From an uncultured Collinsella sp. (GTDB taxonomy: Bacteria; Actinomycetota; Coriobacteriia; Coriobacteriales; Coriobacteriaceae): a stretch of DNA of 64,000 nucleotides. The notes under the pieces are model-generated. The model saw only the letters and a program-made list of their open reading frames with translations. It was not told where the DNA came from and did not search any database. The DNA lies in contig CAUCTV010000003.1 of the NCBI GenBank assembly GCA_958445895.1, positions 6,653 through 70,652 on the forward strand. The letters are read 5' to 3'. Below are positions 15,619 through 23,386 of this stretch, piece after piece (positions within the stretch are counted from its first letter, which is position 1; every line of letters starts with the position of its first letter). Made by a program: the position numbers and the translations under genes.

Positions 15619-15649
15619 AAAAAACGCGGCGCTCCGACAAGGGCGCCGC
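15619..15649 (-). terminator. Terminator hairpin just upstream of the aminotransferase (attenuator candidate)
   Basis: On the minus strand GCGGCGC and GCGCCGC form a GC-rich stem followed by G and T6. It is about 19 bases from the aminotransferase ATG and 70 bases after the nadE stop. It may end nadE transcripts and/or attenuate the downstream gene. Confidence 0.75.
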
Positions 15650-15718
15650 ACGATACGGGCCATCAGATTGCAAAAGTGTAACGCTTGCAAACCCCGTATT
15701 GGTTCAATTTAGCCAACC

Positions 15719-17719
15719 TTAGTCAATTGGATTGAGCGCGTCGATCTGCGCAAGCCACAAACGTGAGCTGGCGTCACTCGGCATACGCCAATCGCCGCGC
15801 GGGCTGAGCGTCACCGAGCCCACCTTGGGACCATCGGGCAGGCAGCTGCGCTTAAACTGCTGGGCAAAGAAGCGACGATAGAACGTACGCAACCACGTGT
15901 GGACGGTCTTGGCGTCGTAGACGCCCTCGAAGCTCTTGAGCGCCATGCGGTAGATCTTGCCCGGCTCAAAACCAAAACGCAGCAGGTAGTAGAGGAAGTA
16001 GTCGTGCAGCTCATACGGGCCCACCAAATCCTCAGTCTTCTGCGCAATCTCGCCGTCGCCCGTGGGCGGCAGAAGCTCGGGAGATACCGGCGTATCGAGG
16101 ATATCGAGCAAGACTTCGGCAATGCGCCCGCCAAAGACATCGGCCGCATAGCGTACCAGATGGCGCACAAGCGTCTTGGGCACGCTCGCGTTGACGGCGT
16201 ACATGCTCATGTGGTCGCCGTTATAGGTAGCCCAGCCGAGCGCCAGCTCCGACAGGTCGCCCGTGCCGATGACAAAACCGCCAGCCTGGTTGGCCAAGTC
16301 CATCAGAATCTGCGTACGCTCGCGGGCCTGGCTGTTCTCGTAGGTTACGTCCTGCACGGCCGGATCGTGCTCAATGTCCTTGAAGTGCTGTTCCACGGCC
16401 GCGTGGATCGAAACCTCGCGGAAGCTCACACCCAGGTCGCGAGCGAGCGACTCGGCATTCGACTTGGTGCGATGCGTCGTGCCAAAGCCGGGCATGGAGA
16501 CCGCCGTGATACCCGTGCGCGGAAGCCCCAGCGCATCGAAGGCACGCACGGTCACAAGCAGCGCCAGCGTGGAGTCCAAGCCACCCGAAAGGCCGATGAC
16601 CGCAGCCTTGGTGCCCGTGTGGGCAAGGCGGGTTTTGAGGCCAGCAGTCTGCAGGTCGAGGATGGTCTCGCAACGCTCGGCCAGGTCGCCATGGTCGGCC
16701 GGCACAAAGGGCGCACGGGGGAAGACGCGGTCGATATCGCAGGCGTTGCGCAGAACAGGCTCTTTGGCCAGCGCGCCCTCAAACGAAAACTCAACGGTCG
16801 TGGCGTCCGGCGCATCGTCCGCGCGCGCCCACGTCGTCGAGCGGCGGCGCTCGGCAACCAGACGGTCAAGATCGACATCGGCGACGGCCATATCGCAGGA
16901 AAGCAGTTTGGTGGCGGCGAGCTTAGAGCCGTTTTCGTAGATAAGGTTCTCGCCCGCAAAGACCATATCGGTCGTGGACTCGCCCTCGCTCGCGTCTGCA
17001 TAGGCATAGGCACAATACAGGCGCGCACTCTGATTGGAGATGAGGCTGCGGCGATAGTCTGCCTTACCGATAATCTCGTCCGAGGCCGACGGGTTGAGGA
17101 TCACCGTCGCACCGGCAAGCGCCATCTCGGTCGAAGGGGGCGCCGGCACCCACAGATCCTCGCAGACCTCAACGCCCAGCACCATATCCTCGGCACCCTC
17201 ATCACAGCAGCGGTAGACAAGCCCCGAACCCAGCGGAACCGGACCCTGACCGGCAAATTCAACCCACACGGGATCCGCAGGCGCCGGAGCAAACCAACGG
17301 CGCTCGTAGAACTCACCATAGTTGGGCAGATACTTCTTGGCCGTCAGGCCCAAAAGCTCGCCCGCACAGCACACGGCGGCACAGTTGTAGATATTCTCGG
17401 CAACCGCAACGGGAAGACCGATGGTAAAGAAAATCGGCAGCTCACGAGTCTCATCGAGGATATGCACCAGAGCAGCCTCGCAGGCATGCAGCAGTGTGCG
17501 GTTATGGAACAGGTCGGCCGCGGTATAGCCGCACAAGTTGAGCTCGGGCAGCACCAGCGCGCGAACGCCGCGCTCGGCAGCCTCGCGAACAGCTGCCAGC
17601 GCAACCTCGGCATTGCCCTCGACATCGGCCACGCGAATCCGCGGCGAAGCCGCCGCCACACGCAAAAAGCCATCGTTCTTATTAGCCGAAACGCAGCATT
17701 GCCTTGTTGATCTGGACAC
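15719..17719 (-). CDS. nadE: Glutamine-dependent NAD+ synthetase
   Basis: A 666-residue two-domain enzyme making NAD+ from nicotinic acid adenine dinucleotide. The N-terminal nitrilase-like glutaminase domain shows the Glu (LPELNLCGYTAADLF), Lys (TAKKYLPNYGEFYE) and Cys (LGVEVCEDLWVP) of the catalytic triad. The C-terminal synthetase has the PP-loop IGLSGGLDSTLALL and IGTGDLSELALGWATY. Length fits the long bacterial form. The GTG start at 17719 follows AAGGGGCC. Single gene. Confidence 0.93.
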   Translation of the reverse strand: MSRSTRQCCVSANKNDGFLRVAAASPRIRVADVEGNAEVALAAVREAAERGVRALVLPELNLCGYTAADLFHNRTLLHACEAALVHILDETRELPIFFTIGLPVAVAENIYNCAAVCCAGELLGLTAKKYLPNYGEFYERRWFAPAPADPVWVEFAGQGPVPLGSGLVYRCCDEGAEDMVLGVEVCEDLWVPAPPSTEMALAGATVILNPSASDEIIGKADYRRSLISNQSARLYCAYAYADASEGESTTDMVFAGENLIYENGSKLAATKLLSCDMAVADVDLDRLVAERRRSTTWARADDAPDATTVEFSFEGALAKEPVLRNACDIDRVFPRAPFVPADHGDLAERCETILDLQTAGLKTRLAHTGTKAAVIGLSGGLDSTLALLVTVRAFDALGLPRTGITAVSMPGFGTTHRTKSNAESLARDLGVSFREVSIHAAVEQHFKDIEHDPAVQDVTYENSQARERTQILMDLANQAGGFVIGTGDLSELALGWATYNGDHMSMYAVNASVPKTLVRHLVRYAADVFGGRIAEVLLDILDTPVSPELLPPTGDGEIAQKTEDLVGPYELHDYFLYYLLRFGFEPGKIYRMALKSFEGVYDAKTVHTWLRTFYRRFFAQQFKRSCLPDGPKVGSVTLSPRGDWRMPSDASSRLWLAQIDALNPID

Positions 17720-17848
17720 TGGAGGCCCCTTCTACCCTGAGATTCAGTCTAACGAACGTTCACATACCTCTAACTAGCCAAAGCAACCTCCCAGTTTACT
17801 GAGAGGCCAACCTGTGCTAAGAGCATGTATTTCAAAAATATCTTTAAT

Positions 17849-17883
17849 TAAAAAAGGAGAAATCGATAATCGACTTCTCCTTT
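17849..17883 (-). terminator. Terminator of the AT-rich radical SAM operon
   Basis: On the minus strand AAAGGAGAAG-TCGAT pairs with the CGATTTCTCCTTT arm and runs into a T-rich tail. It closes the operon 25 bases after the small peptide gene. Confidence 0.85.
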
Positions 17884-17907
17884 AAGCGAGGCGAGTAAAT
17901 TCCGAAA

Positions 17908-18018
17908 CTAATGGCAGAATTTATCCATGTAGTCCTCAAAGTCGAACACTTCTACCACGACGCCCTCTTCCTGAAACTCTTTCAGTTGCTCCAAGAGATC
18001 TTTGTTAATAACGTCCAT
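17908..18018 (-). CDS. 36-residue acidic peptide, candidate RiPP precursor
   Basis: A short reading frame of 36 codons with a very strong ribosome-binding site (GAGGAGG eight bases before the ATG at 18018), 13 bases after the radical SAM gene and directly before the operon terminator. The N-terminal half (MDVINKDLLEQLKEFQEE) would form an acidic amphipathic helix, as leader peptides do; a Val-rich middle follows and the peptide ends in FDFEDYMDKFCH, rich in Phe, Tyr and Asp with a single Cys. No signal peptide or lipobox. Position next to a B12-radical SAM gene and an exporter-like MFS gene suggests a modified peptide. It could instead be a small accessory protein. No family is recognised. 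Confidence 0.7.
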   Translation of the reverse strand: MDVINKDLLEQLKEFQEEGVVVEVFDFEDYMDKFCH

Positions 18019-18031
18019 GCAGAAACCTCCT

Positions 18032-19918
18032 CTATCTAATCAATTGTAGTATATCTGCTTTCATGCAATTATCAACCAACTTGTTTAATTGCTCCTCGTT
18101 TGCCGATAGTCCCTCTTTTTTCAAAATGTCGCGCACCTCGTTCTTAGTAATCGGCTTTTCAAACAACGAAAGCAAAGCGAACGAAAAATCATTAACCGCA
18201 CACATTCTATGGGTGGCACAACTCAGCAGTACTCTTAACCCCTCTTTTGAGCGTCCGACTTCTTTCACAAACGAACTTTTAACCAATTGAAAACCATTAT
18301 CGTGCATTACATAATCGGCATCGAGATTTGTATTCAGCAATCCATAATGCAACAGTTCTTCTATCGCCCTTGTCAGCTCGAGATCGCCCTGATCAAGGAT
18401 AAGAGAAATGCTACAATCAGCCTCCAATAAACGGGCCAACTTAAGGTATACCAACTGGGAAACAGCATAGACATGATGGTATTCAGAATTATAGAAGTAG
18501 GCAAATGGCTCAACGAGCACGACAGAGGTCTTGGAATCCAGCCAGATTCGATCAGCTGGATTTAGACTAGTTAGCCGTCGCTTTACTTTGGTCAAATGTC
18601 CCTTATACCTGACAGCGTGAATAGAATCTAGGATCCAGGTCACCTCTGAAATATGAAGCCGCTGGGGCAAGTCAATTGTGTCGCTACCGTTTATGACCTC
18701 TTGCATATAAAAATCAATATGATGCTCATCAGATAAGGATTTTGCTTCATTTAAAGTTAAACCAGTGCCTGAAACATAATCCACTTCGAGGCGCAAATCC
18801 TCATATTGGGACTTCGGCATTACAGAGACACCATACTTATCGGGATGATTCCAAACATCCGACCCCATAACGAGACCAAAATTCGTAAATCCTCTCGTGG
18901 AATATGGAACACCACATACCTGTTTTGAATAATTCAAAACATTCTCTGTATAAGCTAAGGTGTTCAGAGCCTCTTCTTTAGTTTCGGTCGGAAAGCCAAT
19001 CATAAAGAATAGATGAACAGGAATACCCGCATTGAGACAATCATGGATATTGCGATCAATCCAATCAACTCTCGTGTTCTTCTTCATTAGATCAAGAACT
19101 CTTTGGTTGTATGACTCGAGGCCAAACTGAATCTGCCTACATCCACTTTGGTATATCTTGTTGAAAACGTCTGTACTTAGGGTTGGAGAGAACCTCGTTT
19201 CTCCATGCCAGAAAAACGTTTTTCCCGATGCGTTTATTTCATCCGCGAGTTGCTCCATTCTTTTGCCTTCGAATGTTTCATCCACAAAAGAGAAAACTCT
19301 CGTGCCGTATTTTTCATTTAACCGACACATTATTTCAAATACTCTCGATATGGGCATCTTTCGGTAACAACCACCAGTAGCACCGGGAATGGTGCAGAAG
19401 GCGCAATGATTAAAACACTGCCTAGAGGAATAAACCGGCAATATTAACTCAGGCATGAAGTATTTAGAAAGGGCGAAGCCATCGAAATCGGGAACTGTAT
19501 CGTTGATAAATGTTTGCTCAATCCGATGGTTTTTATATATCTTTCCACCTTTAGCATGGCAAAGGTTTGGAACACAGTCGAGATTGTCATCACCAGAGTC
19601 AAGAGCCTCAAGAAGACGTGCAAGCGGCTCTTCGCCGTCATACATCATTATCGAATCAATGTATTCAAAAAAGGGATGCCATTCTTTCATGCAGTCATCT
19701 GCTAAACGAGTAATGTAATTGCCGCCCAATGAGACGTGTTTAACAGATGGACATTCTTCTTTAATCAGTTTCGCTAACGTAACTGCGGAAATCAATTGGA
19801 AACAGCCGCTCACCGAAATCCCAATAAACTCGATTTTTTCCCTCTGAATACGCTTAAGAAAGGCAGTTTCATAGAAGGAAATAAACGGATTATGCAAGGT
19901 ATCCGCAAGCGATTTCAT
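18032..19918 (-). pseudogene. B12-binding radical SAM protein, 3' part after a frameshift
   Basis: This 628-residue frame carries most of the enzyme: the end of the cobalamin-binding Rossmann domain (IGISVSGCFQLISAVTLAK, HVSLGGNYIT), the radical SAM cluster motif CFNHCAFC (CX3CX2C at residues 168-175), FSFVDETFEG and MIGFPTETKEE. The C-terminal ~200 residues hold two possible winged-helix, PqqD-like segments (residues ~470-540 and ~570-628). The ATG at 19918 has no ribosome-binding site, and the frame stays open upstream (QYGVKYTFNSIDLPYDYYS), joining the 5' fragment at 19974-20354 in another frame. So this is one gene broken by a one-base shift, a sequencing error, or programmed frameshifting. 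If intact it would methylate or cross-link a substrate, plausibly the 36-residue peptide. Confidence 0.8.
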
Positions 19919-19973
19919 TATTTCTGGTGTCGAATAATAATCATAGGGCAGATCTATGGAGTTGAACGTGTAT

Positions 19974-20354
19974 TTAACTCCATATTGAGACGTGATTTAT
20001 GATATAGAGTGCATTTCTAAAAATGTTTTCAGCATATTGTCTTTCTTTTAGATTAAAGTATCTCTTTGATCTGAAAATATCTTTTGCTTCGTCAACATTA
20101 AGTGCTGACTTTTGTATCAACTCGATTGTTAATTGAACATTCGAACTAAACGAATCCTTTGATTCCCGATACCTTTTACAGCACTCTTCGACATGTCTAA
20201 AAGATAGGAGGTCATCGTAAAATTCCACGTTTAAGTCAACAATGTCAACTTTGTATTGTTCAACCTCTTGAAGATATGACTTCAAAACAGGCAAGGCAAG
20301 ATACGGCCCCACTGGACTCCATCCTGGGGGAAATACTAAAAGCGTTTTAGGCAT
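19974..20354 (-). pseudogene. B12-binding radical SAM protein, 5' part before the frameshift
   Basis: A 126-residue frame that starts with PKTLLVFPPGWSPVGPYLALPVLKSYLQ, the standard opening of cobalamin-binding radical SAM enzymes, and continues through the helical N-terminal region to NALYIINHVSIWS and a stop. In homologues this point is followed by the segment seen in the next frame. Removing one A from the AAA near 19999 would restore a continuous frame of about 770 residues. Start ATG 20354 is 8 bases after the MFS stop, so the genes are an operon. Confidence 0.75.
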
Positions 20355-20361
20355 ATCAACG

Positions 20362-21546
20362 TCACATCTTTCGCAAATAATTCAATTGAAACACAACTAC
20401 CATCATAATTGAAAATACACCAAGTCCTGTAACGAGAATTGAGAACATCGCGATGCTCGTGAACAGCGAAACAAGGAGTGTTGAAATAACAACAGCAACC
20501 GATTGCAAAGACTCCCTAATTGAAAACAGGCTTATCGATTCAGATCCGTCTCTCGCCAAATCCTGCAGCGATGTTATGAGAAGCACATCTTGAATGGCGT
20601 TTCCGGCACCGACGATAAAAAGGAAAATAAACGATATCCCAGACGCATAGCGATAGCCAAACGCCAGATACGCACCGAGCGCAAGATACGTCACAAAACA
20701 ATATGATTTAACGCAATCGGAACCACTGATTAAACGACCATATATTGTATTTCCGAACAACAGTCCGATTGTAAGACTACTCTGAAGGAATCCGTATTGT
20801 ATCGATGACGAGTCAAATTGCAATTGCGCTATAGCTGGCAAAAGAGAATTCAGAGAGCCGAATGCCACGCCACTAGAAATATCGATTAATAGGAAACCAA
20901 TTGCCAAGTGCTTCGCGCTAAGATCACTAAATGCAGTCCTGTTTTTTTCATTTTTGCTTATCCCCTCTTTATCATTAACCTCGATAACCGACGGAACATC
21001 TCGCAGCAACCAGAACGACGCGGCAAAAGAAAGCGCGTCTAATGCAAGAACAGCCTCCGCCCCAAATTGAGCGACAACAAAACCGCCGGCAACTGGCCCC
21101 AGAACCATCATCAAATTCTGCAGAAACCCAAACGAATTATTAATTACGTCGCGATTGATACTATTCGTATTGGCTCTTAACAACGAGTAAAAGCAGGGCA
21201 TTTCAACCGTTCGGCAAAGCGATACCGCGCACGTAATAGCAAACATACTCCATTTACTATCAACAAAAATATAGCAAACGAATAATCCCGCGCGAATTAA
21301 GTCTGCCAATCTCATGGCCTGCAGTGTCCCGATACCCATCTTCTGAGGCAGCTGCGCGAGCGCAACTGAAAACAGAGAGGGGGCAAATCTGCAGCAGACC
21401 ATCAAAGCAGTTGCAGAAACATCGTGAGTTACCTCGTAAATCAGCATTGGCAAAGCAATATTCGCACACCAATTGCCTATTTCGCTTATCCCTCTAGCAA
21501 TATATAGGACCCGAACCGGATGGCTAGCTCTCAATACCGTGAACAT
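20362..21546 (-). CDS. MFS transporter (DHA3/MFS_3-like), candidate peptide exporter
   Basis: A 394-residue integral membrane protein with about 11-12 hydrophobic segments. SHPVRVLYIARGISEIGNWCANIALPMLIYEVT at its start and the GPVAGGFVVAQFGAEAVL segment resemble the MFS_3 group of drug and macrolide exporters, which often serve as self-resistance or export pumps in small biosynthetic clusters. It lies between the DUF2087 gene, whose end it overlaps, and the radical SAM gene. ATG 21546 or the adjoining GTG 21549 may start it. AT-rich like its neighbours. Cargo unknown; export of the modified peptide is inference. Confidence 0.75.
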   Translation of the reverse strand: MFTVLRASHPVRVLYIARGISEIGNWCANIALPMLIYEVTHDVSATALMVCCRFAPSLFSVALAQLPQKMGIGTLQAMRLADLIRAGLFVCYIFVDSKWSMFAITCAVSLCRTVEMPCFYSLLRANTNSINRDVINNSFGFLQNLMMVLGPVAGGFVVAQFGAEAVLALDALSFAASFWLLRDVPSVIEVNDKEGISKNEKNRTAFSDLSAKHLAIGFLLIDISSGVAFGSLNSLLPAIAQLQFDSSSIQYGFLQSSLTIGLLFGNTIYGRLISGSDCVKSYCFVTYLALGAYLAFGYRYASGISFIFLFIVGAGNAIQDVLLITSLQDLARDGSESISLFSIRESLQSVAVVISTLLVSLFTSIAMFSILVTGLGVFSIMMVVVFQLNYLRKM

Positions 21547-21805
21547 CACGATTAACCTCGTATTTCAGGCCTCGTTCATCCCTTAATAGGAATCCATAAT
21601 CAACCAAGTACCGCCTCAACACGGCATAATCAGGATAGAGCTGTGACAGCACACGATTAACCTGAAGCTCCGTATAACTTGTATTTAATTCAAAGAAAGA
21701 GACGGCCCATAGCAGCATGATTCTTTTATAGCTTTCCTTTTTTGGAATTGAAACCAGCTCGCCATTCTTGAGAAATCGTTTTTTAAAGTCTATTAGCTCA
21801 TCCAT
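21524..21805 (-). CDS. DUF2087-domain protein
   Basis: A 93-residue protein. The DUF2087 pattern is clear: KESYKRIMLLWAVSFFELNTSYTELQVNRVLSQLYPDYAVLRRYLVDYGFLLRDERGLKYEV. The domain is a small winged-helix-like fold often found alone or at the end of ArsR-type regulators. Here it is the first gene of the AT-rich operon and overlaps the MFS gene by about 23 bases. It could regulate the operon; tandem 11-bp repeats lie upstream. Start ATG 21805 follows GGAGG. Confidence 0.75.
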   Translation of the reverse strand: MDELIDFKKRFLKNGELVSIPKKESYKRIMLLWAVSFFELNTSYTELQVNRVLSQLYPDYAVLRRYLVDYGFLLRDERGLKYEVNRDVHGIES

Positions 21806-21879
21806 TCACATCCTCCATTTCATACGCATCTAATACTAAAAATGCATACGCTTTAGGTCATCTCATTCGGCTTCTATAT

Positions 21880-21899
21880 TCGAACTAAACTCGAACTAA
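21880..21899. promoter_or_regulatory. Tandem repeats one helical turn apart upstream of the radical SAM operon
   Basis: TCGAACTAA occurs at 21880-21888 and again at 21891-21899, an 11-bp period. It lies about 75 bases before the first gene of the operon and partly inside the end of the 21885-22124 gene. Possible operator. Confidence 0.4.
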
Positions 21900-22124
21900 T
21901 CTAAGTGATTTGCTCAAACACTCTTCGAAAGCTCGTTTTTCACTCTGAGTAAAATGCCCTTCCCAGTCAGTCCACGAACAGGAAGGCAACTCACAACGAG
22001 CGGAGTCGAAGCCCTCTGCCGTCGGTCGTTCAAAATGCACGATAACCTTTTCGATGTCCCCATCTGTTATCAGGTCAGAATGAACGACCTCGGTACCGTC
22101 TTCGAATGTCATATATGGGTACAT
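21885..22124 (-). CDS. Small conserved-looking protein of unknown function
   Basis: A 79-residue soluble protein beginning MYPYMTFEDGTEVVHSDL and containing KVIVHFERPTAEGFDSARCELPSCSW. The pattern (YPYMT-DGTEV-H, VHFERP, GFDSARC-LPS) is one I associate with a family of short hypothetical proteins in gut Firmicutes and Coriobacteria, often near mobile DNA. The ATG at 22124 has GAGGTGG upstream; longer starts exist but lack this. It may be a separate cargo gene of the AT-rich island. Function not known. Confidence 0.6.
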   Translation of the reverse strand: MYPYMTFEDGTEVVHSDLITDGDIEKVIVHFERPTAEGFDSARCELPSCSWTDWEGHFTQSEKRAFEECLSKSLRLVRV

Positions 22125-22299
22125 CACGTAAACCACCTCGCAATCGTAAATCCAGTTTAGCATCAAGCTATTGCACCAAAGACAGCAAGCCCCCCTTGAT
22201 GAGTTGATGGTATCTGTTAAATGTCACGTACGATTCACATCTGGTGGGTACCCTGATGGCTACACGAAACGAAGCAGATTTACACCGGGAGGACCCCGT

Positions 22300-23250
22300 A
22301 TGACAACCAAGTACACCGACGCGCCGCGCACGCGCGTCATGACGCCGGCATCACTCAACAACGGCGTGCACGAGAACCATTCCATCGGACAGACCATGGC
22401 CATCGCGCCCAAAAAGGGCCTGTTTGACGACATTTCCATTCCCCAGATCATCGCCGGCGCCGCAGCTGCCGCCACGAGCGTTGCACTTGCCTCCAAGATC
22501 GGTATCGCGGGTTCAGTAATTGGCGCCGCCGTGAGCTCGGTCATCACCGTTGTGTCCTCGCAGGTCTACCGCCACTTTATCTCTGCCAGCGCCGAAGCAA
22601 TCAAGGGCACGCATGCCGCTGTCGACTACCCTACCGGCGCCTACGAGCCCGTTGAGCCCAATGTCGAGGAGCACCTAGGTGGCGCCGCAACCAAGCAGGA
22701 GATGCGCCAGGTTGCGGGACGCGCGACCACGGCGCGCGTCGCTCCCAACAGCCTGCGCGCCAAGGCGGCGGCTGAGCGCAGCCAGACGCAAAAGAAGGTC
22801 ATCGTCTTCTCGATCGCTATCGCCATCGTCGCGGTCATCGCCTGCGCCGGCGCCATCCTTATCACCACTGCCGGTGAGGGTCTGGGCGAGCGTCCCGAGC
22901 CAATCCTGTCGTCGCGCACGACCGAGAGCGATGCAAATGGCAACACCCAGTCGCAGGATCAGCAAGCACAGACGGACGATACGCAAGACAGTTCTACCTC
23001 TGCCAATTCGTCCTCGAACACCCAAAACCAATCGCAGGGCACCGATTCCTCTGCGAACAACAGCGGCACGCAATCCGGCACGACTGACTCAAGCCAAACG
23101 ACTGACGGCTCTCAACCGAGCACGGGCGGCCAGACGAGCGACACCACGTCGGGAACGGGCACAGCAGGCAGCAGCAACAGCAATTCGAGTGACACCACAT
23201 TGGGCACGACATCTAACAGCTCGAGCCAAGGCACGGCATCGGGCAACTAA
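22300..23250 (+). CDS. Membrane protein with glycine-zipper region and Ser/Thr-rich tail
   Basis: A 316-residue protein. Residues ~45-90 are a small-residue hydrophobic region (IIAGAAAAATSVALASKIGIAG), a charged loop follows, and residues ~165-190 form a clear membrane segment (VIVFSIAIAIVAVIACAGAIL). The last ~125 residues are low-complexity Ser/Thr/Asn/Gln/Gly, likely outside the cell and wall-spanning. No catalytic motif is visible. Start ATG 22300 behind GGGAGGA. GC and codon use return to the native style here, so it lies outside the AT-rich island. Function unknown. Confidence 0.75.
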   Translation: MTTKYTDAPRTRVMTPASLNNGVHENHSIGQTMAIAPKKGLFDDISIPQIIAGAAAAATSVALASKIGIAGSVIGAAVSSVITVVSSQVYRHFISASAEAIKGTHAAVDYPTGAYEPVEPNVEEHLGGAATKQEMRQVAGRATTARVAPNSLRAKAAAERSQTQKKVIVFSIAIAIVAVIACAGAILITTAGEGLGERPEPILSSRTTESDANGNTQSQDQQAQTDDTQDSSTSANSSSNTQNQSQGTDSSANNSGTQSGTTDSSQTTDGSQPSTGGQTSDTTSGTGTAGSSNSNSSDTTLGTTSNSSSQGTASGN

Positions 23251-23280
23251 GCACTGCATCCCCAGATAGGCAACCTGTAC

Positions 23281-23315
23281 AACGGGCGCGAATCGATAGC
23301 GGTTCGCGCCCGTTT
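23281..23315 (+). terminator. Terminator
   Basis: AACGGGCGCGAA (23281-23292) pairs with TTCGCGCCCGTT (23303-23314), then TTG. Confidence 0.8.
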
Positions 23316-23386
23316 GCCTTGGGTGCCGCCATGGCGAACGCTATGCGATGGTAAGATGCTTTACGTGTGTAAAGAGGAGATTTGCC

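Noticed and set aside
15899..17710. Antisense frame (603 codons) opposite nadE
   Set aside because: Arg/His-rich shadow; nadE carries complete catalytic motifs.
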